A DNA stretch of 64,000 bases from assembly GCF_009733595.1 (NCBI RefSeq), contig NZ_WOFH01000002.1:248001-312000 (forward strand), read 5' to 3'. Below, piece after piece: positions 16,818-25,181 of the stretch. Under the pieces are notes generated by a model, which saw only the letters and a list, made by a program, of their open reading frames with translations, did not search any database and had not been told where the DNA came from. Numbering within the stretch: the stretch's first letter is position 1; each line of letters begins with the position of its first letter. Origin of the DNA: Actinomadura litoris. Its GTDB lineage: Bacteria; Actinomycetota; Actinomycetes; Streptosporangiales; Streptosporangiaceae. A program made the position numbers and the translations under genes.

Positions 16818-17726
16818 TCAGCGCCCGGGGGTCTTGAAGACCTCGAACATCGCGAAGTAGTTCTCGGCGCCGCGACCCTGGGCGATCGCGCGTTCGGCGA
16901 GTTCCCGCATCAGAGCGGGCAGTTCGGCGTGGACGCCCTGCTCGACGCTGGTGCGGGCGATGTGCTCCAGTGCGTTCAGGTTCATCGTCATGGTTCCGAA
17001 GTCGCCGGGGTAGGCGCCCTTGTCCAGGTTCGGCGCCTGTTCGGCGAGGCTCGCCGGTGACAGCACGACCGGCATGAACCAGCCGAGCGCGAGGTCGGCG
17101 AACTCGGTCGCGGACATGTCCGCCGAACCGGCCAGCGCCGCGGCGTGCAGGAACCCGTTCAGGGTCGCGTACATCATGCCGAGCAGCGCGGTGTTGAGCA
17201 GCACCGCGAGCCCGGGGTCGGCACCGAGCAGGCGGGAGTCGCCGAGGAGCCCCAGCGTCGGCTCGTACCGGTCGAAGACCTCCCGCGGGCCGCTGTAGAG
17301 GAGCACGGACTCGGGACGTCCGACGAGCACCGGCGGCACCATGATCGCGCCGTCGAGGTAGCCGACGCCGCGCCCGTCCGCCCACGCCGCCGCCGCGCGG
17401 GCCTCGGCCGGGGTGCCCGAGTTCAGGTTGACCAGCGTGCGCCCCGCGAGCGCGCCGGCGCCGACGGGGTCGAGCACCCGGTGGAAGGCGGCGTAGTCGT
17501 TGAGGCACACGATCGTGACGGGGCTCGCGGCCACCGCCTCGGCGACGGTGTCCGCGCGTCGGGCGCCCCGCGCGACCAGGCCGTCGGCCTTGGCGGGGGT
17601 GCGGTTCCACACCGTCAGGCCGCGGCCCTTGTCCAGGAAGGCCGCCGCCAGCGCCGTCCCCATCGGACCCAGGCCGAGAACGGTGACCTCGGTGTCGCCG
17701 CTGATAGAAGATTCCTTGTCTGCCAT
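16818..17726 (-). CDS. NAD(P)-dependent oxidoreductase, 6-phosphogluconate/imine-reductase type
   Basis: A 302-residue dehydrogenase. The Rossmann motif GLGPMGTALAAAF is near residues 17-29, with NRTPAKAD after strand 2, which favours NADPH. The helical C-terminal half (GMMYATLNGFLHAAALAG and the FGTMTMNLNAL segment) matches the beta-hydroxyacid dehydrogenase/imine reductase superfamily. Substrate is unknown; imine reductase-like is the best guess. It is divergent from a MerR regulator 60 bases away, with a MerR-type operator in its promoter, so it is the probable target of that regulator. Confidence 0.88.
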   Translation of the reverse strand: MADKESSISGDTEVTVLGLGPMGTALAAAFLDKGRGLTVWNRTPAKADGLVARGARRADTVAEAVAASPVTIVCLNDYAAFHRVLDPVGAGALAGRTLVNLNSGTPAEARAAAAWADGRGVGYLDGAIMVPPVLVGRPESVLLYSGPREVFDRYEPTLGLLGDSRLLGADPGLAVLLNTALLGMMYATLNGFLHAAALAGSADMSATEFADLALGWFMPVVLSPASLAEQAPNLDKGAYPGDFGTMTMNLNALEHIARTSVEQGVHAELPALMRELAERAIAQGRGAENYFAMFEVFKTPGR

Positions 17727-17740
17727 GCCGGATAGGTTGG

Positions 17741-17762
17741 ACCCTCACACCGGCGTGAGAGT
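17741..17762. promoter_or_regulatory. MerR-type operator in the divergent promoter
   Basis: ACCCTCAC (17741-17748) and GTGAGAGT (17755-17762) form an 8-bp inverted repeat with one mismatch. It lies directly behind a minus-strand -35 TTGACT (17765-17760), the usual MerR placement inside the promoter spacer. Confidence 0.65.
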
Positions 17763-17786
17763 CAACCCGAGATGGTGGGGCGTCAC

Positions 17787-18200
17787 ATGCGGATCGGAGA
17801 GCTTTCCCGGATCACGGGCGCCAGCGTGCGCTCGTTGCGCTACTACGAGGAGCAGGGGCTGCTGCGCCCCGTGCGGCGCCCCAGCGGTTACCGCGAGTAC
17901 CGGGCGGAGGACGCCGCGACCGTCCGCGGCATCCGGCTGCTGCTCGGCGCCGGGCTCGGCACCGCGACGATCGGCGAGCTGCTGCCGTGCATGACCGACG
18001 ACGGCGAGGTCCTGGCGCCCGCCTGCTCCGCGATGGTCACCGACCTGCACCGCGAGCGGGCCCGGCTGACCGAGGCCGCCGAGGAGCTGCTGGCCGCGCG
18101 GGACAGGCTGGACGCCATCATCGAGGCCACCCCGCGGCTCGACCCCGCCGGCCCCGCCGACCCCGCGGAATGCGCGGCGGCCGCCGAGGCCGCGCGTTAG
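17787..18200 (+). CDS. MerR family transcriptional regulator
   Basis: A 137-residue regulator. The N-terminal winged helix reads MRIGELSRITGASVRSLRYYEEQGLL, the standard MerR DNA-binding domain, followed by a dimerisation helix (LHRERARLTEAAEELLAARDRLDAI) and a short effector region with two cysteines (LPCMTDD, APACSAM). ATG 17787 is preferred because MRIGEL is the family start. It is divergent from the dehydrogenase and probably controls it through the 17741-17762 operator. The cysteine spacing differs from metal sensors, so the inducer is unknown. Confidence 0.92.
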   Translation: MRIGELSRITGASVRSLRYYEEQGLLRPVRRPSGYREYRAEDAATVRGIRLLLGAGLGTATIGELLPCMTDDGEVLAPACSAMVTDLHRERARLTEAAEELLAARDRLDAIIEATPRLDPAGPADPAECAAAAEAAR

Positions 18201-18343
18201 GCGCCGGACGCCGTCGCCGTCCGATGGTGGGGTTTTGCCTACCCCGATCGGCATGCTGGACCCCTCCTGCGGGCCTGGGGCCGTCCGTAGCTTCTTTCTC
18301 AGCGGCGCTCACCGGGAGTCGCCGGGCTGAGAGGAGAAGGTCG

Positions 18344-19168
18344 ATGTCGCGGAACAAGGCGGTGGACCAGGCCGGGGCGTCCGCGCCCCACGGCGAGGCG
18401 CTCCGGCTGGAGGGGGTGCGCAGGGTCTACGGCGCGGAGGGCAACCAGGTCACGGCGCTGGACGGGGTGTCGGTGTCGCTGCCGGCCGGGTCGTTCACCG
18501 CGGTGATGGGCCCCTCGGGCTCGGGCAAGAGCACGCTGCTCCAGTGCGCCGCCGGTCTGGACCGCCCCACCGGGGGACGGGTGTTCGTCGACGGCGCGGA
18601 GCTCGCCGGCGACAACGAGGCCGCGCTGACGCGGTTCCGGCGGCAGCGCATCGGGTTCGTCTTCCAGCAGTTCAACCTGCTGCCGACGCTGACCGTCATG
18701 CAGAACGTCACGCTGCCGCTGAAGCTCGCGGGCCGCAAGGTGGACCGGCGGCACGCGCGGGCGATCCTGGAGCGGGTCGGCCTCGGCGAGCGGCTCGACC
18801 ACCTCCCGGCCGAGCTGTCGGGCGGGCAGCAGCAGCGGGTGGCGATCGCGCGGGCGCTGGTCACCCGGCCCCGCGTGGTGTTCGGCGACGAGCCGACCGG
18901 CGCGCTCGACACCCGCAGCGCCCGCGACGTCCTCGGGCTGCTCCAGGAGGCCGTCCGCGTGTACGGGCAGACGGTCGTGATGGTGACGCACGACCCGGTC
19001 GCCGCGTCCTACGCCGACTCCGTGCTGTTCCTCGCGGACGGCCGCATCGTCGGCCACCAGCCGCAGCCGACCGCCGAGGCGGTCGCCGAGCGGATGACCC
19101 ACCTCGCCGACGAGGTCGAGCGGCAGCGCGCCGCGGCGGGCGCGAACATGGCGGGAGCGAACCGATGA
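18344..19168 (+). CDS. ABC transporter ATP-binding protein (MacB/LolD-like)
   Basis: A 274-residue ATPase. Walker [11 protein letters not shown]-loop [12 protein letters not shown], signature [15 protein letters not shown], Walker [13 protein letters not shown] and the switch His in VTHDP are all intact. Lead sequence and motifs belong to the MacB/LolD/BceA class that works with FtsX-type permeases in lipid, lipopeptide or antibiotic export. GAGGAGAAGG precedes ATG 18344. It overlaps the permease gene by four bases (ATGA). An inverted repeat GGGGT (18229-18233)/ACCCC (18241-18245) upstream may be an operator. Confidence 0.95.
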   Translation: MSRNKAVDQAGASAPHGEALRLEGVRRVYGAEGNQVTALDGVSVSLPAGSFTAVMGPSGSGKSTLLQCAAGLDRPTGGRVFVDGAELAGDNEAALTRFRRQRIGFVFQQFNLLPTLTVMQNVTLPLKLAGRKVDRRHARAILERVGLGERLDHLPAELSGGQQQRVAIARALVTRPRVVFGDEPTGALDTRSARDVLGLLQEAVRVYGQTVVMVTHDPVAASYADSVLFLADGRIVGHQPQPTAEAVAERMTHLADEVERQRAAAGANMAGANR

Positions 19169-20520
19169 TCGGGCTGGCCTTCCGCTCGCTGCGCAAGCGC
19201 GCCGGCGCGTTCGTCGCGAGCTTCCTCTCGATGTTCCTCGGCGCGACGATCCTGATGGCGTTCGCGTCCATGCTCGACACGGCCAACGGCGACAACGTCA
19301 CCGGCACCGCGAAGAGCACCCTCACCACGATGGCGAGCGTCGTCGGCGGCTGGGGGCTGCTGCTGGTCGTCTTCGCCGTCACCTCGACCCTGACCCTGTC
19401 GGTGCGGCAGCGGGCCGCGGAGATGGCGCTGCTGAAGAGCATCGGCGCCACCCCCGCCCAGCTAGGCCGGATGATCGTCGGTGAGGCCGCGGGCCTCGCG
19501 GTCGTCGCCGCGCTGCTGGCGATCGCCCCGGCCGTCCTCGCGGGCCGGGCCCTGCTCGGCCTGCTGCACGACACCCACCAGGTCCCCGGCGAGGTCTCCT
19601 ACTCCTTCGGGCCGATCGCGGTCGCGATGGGCCTCGGCATCACGTTCGTGTCCGCCACGCTCGCGGCGCTGCTGACCGCCCGCCGCGCCACCCGCGTCCG
19701 GGTCACCGAGTCGCTGATGGCCGCCTCCACCGGCACCGCGAAGCCGAGCCGCAAGCGCCTCGTGTTCGCCGGGCTGTTCCTCCTGCTCGCGCTGGACGAG
19801 GCGATCGTCACCTGCACGCTCATGCGCGACAAGGGCAGCGACGCGATGGCGACCTCCGGGCAGGCCGACATCCTCGCCGCGATCGGGCTGGCGCTGCTGT
19901 CCCCGCTGATCATGCGGCGGGTGACCGGCCTGCTGGCCGGGCCGCTGCGGATGCTCGGCGCGACCGGCGACCTCGCGGTCACCAACATGCGCCGCCGGAC
20001 CGGCGCGATGGCCGCCGCCGTCACCCCGATCATCCTGTTCACCGCCACCGCCGTCGGCACCCTGTTCCTCCAGGCCACCGAGAACGCCGCGACCCGCGCC
20101 GCCGGGGTCGCCAAGACCGCCGACCAGAAGGGCATCGAGACGCTCAACCTCGTCGTCATCGGGATGGTCGTCCTGTTCACCGCCATCATGCTGGTGAACA
20201 CCCTCGTCGCGGCCACCGCGCACCGCCGCCGCGAGTTCGGCCAGACCCGGCTCGCCGGGGCCACGCCCCGCCAGGTGCTCGGCACCGTCGCGCTGGAGTC
20301 GGTCATCCTGACCGTCACCGGCGTCGCCTGCGGCACGGTCGCGGCGGTCTTCACGATCGTCCCGTTCGGGATCGCCCGCAAGGACTCGCCCACCCCCGAC
20401 GGCAGCGTCTGGACCTACCTCGCGGTCGTCGCGCTGGCCGCCGTCCTCACCGGCGCCACCGCCTACGGCGCGACCCGCCGCGCGCTCCGCACCCCCGCGG
20501 TGAACGCGGTCATGCCCTGA
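19165..20520 (+). CDS. FtsX-like ABC transporter permease
   Basis: A 451-residue permease with an N-terminal helix, two FtsX-type blocks of three helices (one around AEMALLKSIGATPAQLGRM, one around RRREFGQTRLAGATPRQVLG), and ends in the cytoplasm. It lacks the large external domain of MacB, so it resembles the shorter actinobacterial FtsX exporters. It pairs with the ATPase upstream by ATGA overlap. Substrate unknown; antimicrobial peptide or lipid export is the family expectation. Confidence 0.92.
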   Translation: MIGLAFRSLRKRAGAFVASFLSMFLGATILMAFASMLDTANGDNVTGTAKSTLTTMASVVGGWGLLLVVFAVTSTLTLSVRQRAAEMALLKSIGATPAQLGRMIVGEAAGLAVVAALLAIAPAVLAGRALLGLLHDTHQVPGEVSYSFGPIAVAMGLGITFVSATLAALLTARRATRVRVTESLMAASTGTAKPSRKRLVFAGLFLLLALDEAIVTCTLMRDKGSDAMATSGQADILAAIGLALLSPLIMRRVTGLLAGPLRMLGATGDLAVTNMRRRTGAMAAAVTPIILFTATAVGTLFLQATENAATRAAGVAKTADQKGIETLNLVVIGMVVLFTAIMLVNTLVAATAHRRREFGQTRLAGATPRQVLGTVALESVILTVTGVACGTVAAVFTIVPFGIARKDSPTPDGSVWTYLAVVALAAVLTGATAYGATRRALRTPAVNAVMP

Positions 20521-20537
20521 CCCCGTCCCGCGGACGA

Positions 20538-20582
20538 CCGCGAGCGGCCCTGACGACCCCCCGTCGCCAGGGCCGCTCGCGG
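20538..20582. terminator. Bidirectional rho-independent terminator
   Basis: Perfect 15-bp arms at 20538-20552 and 20568-20582 around 15 bases, followed by TTT. It separates the ABC operon from the convergent ArsR gene. Confidence 0.9.
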
Positions 20583-20610
20583 TTTCGCCGTCGGGTTCGG
20601 CGCCCCCGTG

Positions 20611-20967
20611 TCAGCGGTCCTCTCGCTCCGCCTCCTCGGCGACGCGCTTGATGGCCGCGAGGCGGCGGTCCCAGTCGGCGGCGAGCGCGCCCATCCAGCG
20701 CGCCGTCGCGCTCAGGGCGGCGGACCGCACCGCGTAGCGGACCTCGCGCCCGACCCGCGCGCCGGTGACGAGCCCGGCGGCGTCCAGCACGGCCAGGTGC
20801 TTGACCACCGCCTGCCGCGAGACGGGCAGCCGCCCGGCCAGCGCGGTCGCGCTGGCCTCGCCGTGCTCGGCGAGGGCGTCGAGGATCGCGCGCCGCGTCG
20901 GGTCGGCCAGCGCGGTGAGCACGCCGTCGACCGGCGCCCCGCCGGCGCCGTCAGAGTGATCGGTCAC
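20611..20967 (-). CDS. ArsR/SmtB family transcriptional regulator
   Basis: A 118-residue winged-helix repressor: LADPTRRAILDAL, then SATALAGRLPVSRQAVVKHLAVLDAAGLV as recognition helix, then the beta wing (RVGREVRYAV). There is no metal-binding cysteine pair, so it belongs to the ArsR type paired with SRPBCC/AHSA1 proteins rather than metal sensors. It lies nine bases after the SRPBCC gene, and both are probably controlled through the tandem GCAAC/GTTGC palindromes upstream of that gene. Confidence 0.93.
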   Translation of the reverse strand: MTDHSDGAGGAPVDGVLTALADPTRRAILDALAEHGEASATALAGRLPVSRQAVVKHLAVLDAAGLVTGARVGREVRYAVRSAALSATARWMGALAADWDRRLAAIKRVAEEAEREDR

Positions 20968-20976
20968 GTTCGTCGG

Positions 20977-21414
20977 TCACGCCTTTTCGACGCGGGCCTT
21001 GAAGTTCTCCAGCACCTCGGGCCAGCCTCCGCTGTTGTCCTTGACCGCCTGGGCGCGGAGGTCCTCCGACCCGGCCAGGGCGGCGAAACCGCTCTCGACG
21101 ACGCGGAGCCGCGTGCCCTCGCCCTCGGGCGACAGCGTGAACTCCACGAGCGTGCTGTTGCCGTCGCGCGGCTCCTCGCCGGGGAACGCGCTGGCCCAGC
21201 GGTAGGCAAGGTACGTCGGCGGCTGGACCTTCTCCACCCGCACGGGGAAGTCGCCGTACTGGGCGTTGTGCGCCACCGTCGTCTCACCCTCCTTGGCCGC
21301 GCCGGGCGTCCCCGGCGTGTCGGACGCCCAGAACCCCGGGTCGGCCACCAGCGACCAGACCCGCTCCATGGACGCCGCGATCAGGGTTTCACGCTCGATC
21401 CGGTCCTCGCTCAT
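20977..21414 (-). CDS. SRPBCC/AHSA1 domain protein
   Basis: A 145-residue START-like fold protein: first strand IERETLIAAS, helix MERVWSLVADPGFW, several beta strands and a long C-terminal helix (VKDNSGGWPEVLENFKARVEKA). Such proteins bind hydrophobic ligands; those next to ArsR regulators are common but of unknown role. ATG 21414 is chosen because GAGAGGGGAC precedes it; the upstream ATG 21450 lies inside an operator palindrome. It is first in a two-gene operon with the ArsR gene. Confidence 0.88.
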   Translation of the reverse strand: MSEDRIERETLIAASMERVWSLVADPGFWASDTPGTPGAAKEGETTVAHNAQYGDFPVRVEKVQPPTYLAYRWASAFPGEEPRDGNSTLVEFTLSPEGEGTRLRVVESGFAALAGSEDLRAQAVKDNSGGWPEVLENFKARVEKA

Positions 21415-21444
21415 CGGATGTCCCCTCTCGTTGTTCTCGTTCTC

Positions 21445-21498
21445 GTGCAACCCAAGAGTTGCACATGTCGGGCGTTAAGCGCAACCTTCGAGTTGCAC
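21445..21498. promoter_or_regulatory. Tandem ArsR-type operator palindromes
   Basis: GTGCAAC/GTTGCAC at 21445-21451 and 21458-21464, and GCGCAAC/GTTGCAC at 21479-21485 and 21492-21498, each with a six-base spacer and 34 bases centre to centre. They lie immediately upstream of the SRPBCC-arsR operon, consistent with autoregulation. Confidence 0.75.
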
Positions 21499-21542
21499 TT
21501 CGTGGGACGGTGTTCGTGCGGTCGACGGCTGGAGTAGGGTGG

Positions 21543-21554
21543 GTGAGTACTCAC
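21543..21554. promoter_or_regulatory. Perfect 12-bp palindrome upstream of a membrane-protein gene
   Basis: GTGAGTACTCAC followed by TCATT resembles TetR-family operators built on TGAGT/ACTCA. It lies 16 bases before the start at 21571. Confidence 0.5.
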
Positions 21555-21570
21555 TCATTGGGAGTTGATG

Positions 21571-22389
21571 ATGAGCGTGAGCGAGGTCCGGGGCGGGCTC
21601 GCCCCGGGGACGGTCGTCGCCGGGGTCCTGCGCATCTGGACGGACGCGCGGCGCGTCGAGCGCGTCGCGTACGCGGTCGGCGGGCTGCTGCTGCTCTCCG
21701 GGGTGTTCCACCTGGGGGTCTTCGCCGTGGACGGCGGTCCCTGGGAGGGGCCGGTGTCGTGGCGCAAGGCCGTCACGTTCGGGCTGTCGTTCGGGCTGAC
21801 GCTCATCACGATCGCGTGGGTCGCCTCCTACGTGCCGCTCCGGGACCGGACGCGCGGCATCGTGCTCGGGGTGTTCACCGCCGACTGCGTCGCGGAGGTC
21901 GCGCTGATCACCACGCAGGCGTGGCGGCGCGTCCCGTCCCACTTCAACATGGAGACGCCGCTCGACACGACGATCTCGCGGCTGCTGGCCGTCGGCGGCG
22001 GCATCCTGATCGCGACGCTGGTCACGCTCGCGATCGCCTCGTTCCGGGAGAACCCGGGGGTCGCGCCCAGCATGCGGCTCGCGGTGCGGGTCGGGTTCGT
22101 CGCGCTGATGCTCGCGCTGGCCTCCGGCGCCGCGATGATCGCGCGCGGTGTGACGGAGGTGCAGACCGGGCACCAGCAGCTCGCCTACCACGTGGCGGGG
22201 GCGCTGAAGCCCGCGCACGCCGTGACCATGCACGCGATCCTCGTCCTGCCCGCGCTGGCCTGGGCGCTGGCGCTCACCGGGCTCCCCGAGACCCGCCGGA
22301 GGCGGGTCGTCGCGATCGCGTCCTGGGCGTACGCGGCCGCGGCCGGGGTCGTGGTCGCCGTGTCGGTGGTGAACTTCGCCACCGCCTGA
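21571..22389 (+). CDS. Hypothetical multi-pass membrane protein
   Basis: A 272-residue protein with seven or so predicted helices and conserved-looking polar residues in the loops (FHLGVFAVDGG, SWRKAVTFG, HFNMETPLDTTISR). No family is recognised with confidence. GGGAG lies six bases before ATG 21571; ATG 21568 is an alternative. The upstream palindrome suggests control by a TetR-type regulator not encoded in this window next to it. Possible roles include respiration-linked or transport functions, but this is not supported by motifs. Confidence 0.75.
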   Translation: MSVSEVRGGLAPGTVVAGVLRIWTDARRVERVAYAVGGLLLLSGVFHLGVFAVDGGPWEGPVSWRKAVTFGLSFGLTLITIAWVASYVPLRDRTRGIVLGVFTADCVAEVALITTQAWRRVPSHFNMETPLDTTISRLLAVGGGILIATLVTLAIASFRENPGVAPSMRLAVRVGFVALMLALASGAAMIARGVTEVQTGHQQLAYHVAGALKPAHAVTMHAILVLPALAWALALTGLPETRRRRVVAIASWAYAAAAGVVVAVSVVNFATA

Positions 22390-22485
22390 TCGGCCTTTCG
22401 GACGGGTCGGCGCCGCCGGTGTCGGCCGTTCGGACGAGGGGCGCACCCCGGGCCGCGGGGCATACTGCGGCACCAGGGGGTGCCG

Positions 22486-24258
22486 ATGGGAGAGCGCGAG
22501 CAGCGCCGCGTCATGCCCGAGGTCTTCGAGGCCGCCGAGCGCGACGAGCCGCCCGGCGAGCCCGAGCCCGGGCTGGTCCCCGCGCGCGACCCCGAGGACG
22601 TCGGCGACCCGCCGGGGGAGCCGCCCCCGAAGCCGCCGGGCGTCGTCCGGTCCGGCGCGGTCATGGCGGCCGGGACGGTCGCGTCCCGCTTCACCGGGTT
22701 CCTGCGGACGGTCGTGATCGGCGCCGCGCTCGGCACCGCGCTGCTCGGCGACGCCTACCAGGCCGCCGAGATGATCCCCTTCACCGTGTACCAGCTGCTC
22801 CTCGGCGGGCTCCTGACCAGCGTGTTCGTCCCGTTCCTGGTGAAGCGGCGGATGCGGGACGCCGACGGGGGAGCGGCCACCGAGCGGCGCCTGGTGGGCG
22901 TCGCGCTCGCCGGGCTCGCGGTGCTGACGGCCGTGGCGGTGCTCGCCGCCGACCGGCTGATCTCGGTGTACGCGGGCGGGTACGAGGGGCGGCAGCGCGA
23001 GGTGACCGTGCTGCTCACCCGCCTGCTGCTGCTCCAGATCTTCTTCATCGGCGTCAGCGGGCTGTCGGGCACGCTCCTGAACGTCCGGCAGCGGTTCGGC
23101 GCGCCGATGTGGACGCCGGTCGTCAACAACCTCATCACGATGGCGGCCGGGCTGGCGTTCCTGTGGATCGCCGGGCCCGGCCGGACGACGCAGACCGTCA
23201 CCGACGCGCAGCTCACGCTGCTCGGCCTCGGCTCGGCGGCCGGGACGATGGCGCAGAGCCTCCTGCTCGCCTGGACGCTGCGCGCCGCCGGGTTCCGCTG
23301 GCGGCCCCGCTTCGACCTGCGCGGATCCGGGTTCGGCGAGGCGCTGCGGACGGCGGTGTGGATGCTGCTGTACGTCGTCGTCGCGCAGGCGGGGGTGCTC
23401 GTCACCGCGAACGTCGCGACCCGCGCCGGGCGCCGCGCCGCCCTGGACGCGGGCCACGCCGTCGCGGGCAGCGGGCTCGCCGCCTACCAGTTCGCGCTCG
23501 TGGTGTTCCAGCTCCCGTACGCGGTCATCGCCGTGTCGGTGATCACCGCGCTGCTGCCCCGGATGAGCGCGCACGTCGCCGGGGGGCGCCGCGACCTGCT
23601 CCGCGACGACTTCTCCCGGGGGCTGCGGCTCGCGTGCGCGCTGCTCGTCCCGCTGTCGCTCGGGATGCTGGTGTTCGCCGTCCCGGGATCGGTCGCGCTG
23701 TTCGCCTACGGCAGCATGACGCCGGACGGGGCGCGCCGCATCGGCGCGGTCCTGACCGTGCTGGCGGTGATGGTCGTCCCGTTCACGCTGCACCAGCTGC
23801 TGATGCGCGTCTTCTACGCCCTCGGCGACACGCGGACGCCGAGCCTGATCGCGGTCCCGGCCGGGGTCGCGCAGGCGGTGACGGCGTTCGCGCTGCTCAG
23901 GTTCGTCCCGGCGCGCCAGGTCGTGCTGTGGCTGCCGGTCGCCTACGGCCTGTTCTACCTGGTCGGGGCGGTCTGGTCGGCGCTCGTCCTGCGCAGGCGG
24001 CTCGGCGGGCTGGACGGGCGCCGCATCGCGCGGACCCTCGTCCGGCTGCACGTCGCCGCGCTGCCCGCGATGGCGTTCGCGGCGGCGGTCGTGTGGGGGT
24101 TCGGGCACATGCACGGCGACCGCCTCCCGAGCGTGCTGGCGGTCGTCGTCGGCGGGCTCGGCGGGGGAGCGCTCTACCTCGGCGCGGCGCGCCTGCTGCA
24201 CGTCGCCGAACTCGGCTACTTCACCTCGCTCGCGCGGTCCCGCCTCCGGCGGGCATGA
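22486..24258 (+). CDS. murJ: Lipid II flippase MurJ homologue
   Basis: A 590-residue MviN/MurJ family protein that flips lipid II across the membrane for peptidoglycan synthesis. After a 60-residue acidic Pro-rich N-terminus come about 14 helices. The typical first-helix sequence SGAVMAAGTVASRFTGFLRT is followed by GDAYQAAEMIPFTVYQLLLGG, with charged residues in the central cavity region. The C-terminus ends soon after the last helix, without the kinase-like extension of mycobacterial MviN. AGGGGG is five bases before ATG 22486; GTG 22480 is an alternative. Confidence 0.9.
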   Translation: MGEREQRRVMPEVFEAAERDEPPGEPEPGLVPARDPEDVGDPPGEPPPKPPGVVRSGAVMAAGTVASRFTGFLRTVVIGAALGTALLGDAYQAAEMIPFTVYQLLLGGLLTSVFVPFLVKRRMRDADGGAATERRLVGVALAGLAVLTAVAVLAADRLISVYAGGYEGRQREVTVLLTRLLLLQIFFIGVSGLSGTLLNVRQRFGAPMWTPVVNNLITMAAGLAFLWIAGPGRTTQTVTDAQLTLLGLGSAAGTMAQSLLLAWTLRAAGFRWRPRFDLRGSGFGEALRTAVWMLLYVVVAQAGVLVTANVATRAGRRAALDAGHAVAGSGLAAYQFALVVFQLPYAVIAVSVITALLPRMSAHVAGGRRDLLRDDFSRGLRLACALLVPLSLGMLVFAVPGSVALFAYGSMTPDGARRIGAVLTVLAVMVVPFTLHQLLMRVFYALGDTRTPSLIAVPAGVAQAVTAFALLRFVPARQVVLWLPVAYGLFYLVGAVWSALVLRRRLGGLDGRRIARTLVRLHVAALPAMAFAAAVVWGFGHMHGDRLPSVLAVVVGGLGGGALYLGAARLLHVAELGYFTSLARSRLRRA

Positions 24259-24308
24259 CCGGGAGCGCGGCGGGAGTAAGCGGGGGCGTCCCCGCGTTGC
24301 TTGCGGAC

Positions 24309-25181
24309 ATGACGGAATCACCGGCCACGGTCCTGCGGTACACGGCGTTCACCACCGACCCGGGCGGGGGCAACCCGGCGGGCATCGTCCTCGACGCGTC
24401 CGGCCTGGACGAGGCGGACATGCTCGCCATCGCCGCCGACATCGGCTACTCCGAGACCGCCTTCCTCACCGGCCCCCCGGAGGGGCTGGGCGAGCCGGGG
24501 CGGGCGTTCACCGTCCGCTACTTCAGCCCGAAGGCCGAGGTCTCGTTCTGCGGGCACGCGACGGTCGCGGCCGCCGTCGCGCTCGCCGAGCGGCACGGGC
24601 CCGGCGCGCTGACGTTCGCCACCCCCGTCGGCGTCGTGCCGGTCGAGGTCGCCCCGGCCGAGGACGGGACGCCGCGTGCCACGCTCACCAGCGTCGAGCC
24701 GTCCGTCCAGGACGCCGGCGCGGACGAGGTCGCCGAGGCGCTCGCCGCGCTGCGCTGGGACGCCGCCGACCTGGACCCCGCGCTCCCGCCGCGCTTCGCG
24801 TTCGCCGGGGCGCGGCACCTCGTCCTCGCCGCCGCCACCCGGGCGCGGCTGGCCGACCTCGACTACGACTTCGACCGGCTGGCCGCGTTCATGACCGCCC
24901 GCGACCTGACCACCGTGCAGCTCGTGTGGCGCGAGTCGGAGCGGGTGTTCCACGTCCGCGACCCGTTCCCGGTCGGCGGCGTGGTGGAGGACCCGGCGAC
25001 CGGCGCTGCGGCCGCCGCGTTCGGCGCCTACCTGCGCGAACGCGGCGAGGTCGGGGACGCGGCGACGCTCACCCTGCACCAGGGCGACGACATGGGCCGC
25101 CCCGGCGTGCTGACCGTGGAGCTGCGGGCGGACGATCCGCGCGTGCGGGTCTCCGGCGCCGCCGTCCCCATCACCGGCTGA
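24309..25181 (+). CDS. PhzF family isomerase/epimerase
   Basis: About 290 residues of the diaminopimelate-epimerase-fold PhzF family. Diagnostic stretches are RYTAFTTDPGGGNPAG, the glutamate in GYSETAFL, CGHATVAAAVALAE in the first domain, and EDPATGAAAAAFGAYL in the second. Members isomerise small metabolites; only some make phenazines, and nothing here indicates phenazine synthesis. ATG 24309 starts close to the first conserved strand. ATG 24255 overlaps the murJ stop as ATGA and would add 18 residues, but a hairpin-like GCGGGG/CCCCGC lies in that stretch. The gene overlaps the convergent transpeptidase gene by 11 bases. Confidence 0.9.
   Translation: MTESPATVLRYTAFTTDPGGGNPAGIVLDASGLDEADMLAIAADIGYSETAFLTGPPEGLGEPGRAFTVRYFSPKAEVSFCGHATVAAAVALAERHGPGALTFATPVGVVPVEVAPAEDGTPRATLTSVEPSVQDAGADEVAEALAALRWDAADLDPALPPRFAFAGARHLVLAAATRARLADLDYDFDRLAAFMTARDLTTVQLVWRESERVFHVRDPFPVGGVVEDPATGAAAAAFGAYLRERGEVGDAATLTLHQGDDMGRPGVLTVELRADDPRVRVSGAAVPITG

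Noticed and set aside
24255..24308. Start of the PhzF gene at ATG 24255
   Set aside because: The ATGA overlap is attractive, but the extra 18 residues are not family-like and a hairpin lies in the stretch; kept as an alternative only.
21475..24321. Very long minus-strand open frame across murJ and the upstream gene
   Set aside because: It is a GC shadow; composition is Arg/Glu/Gly/Pro-rich with no domains, while murJ motifs are clear on the plus strand.
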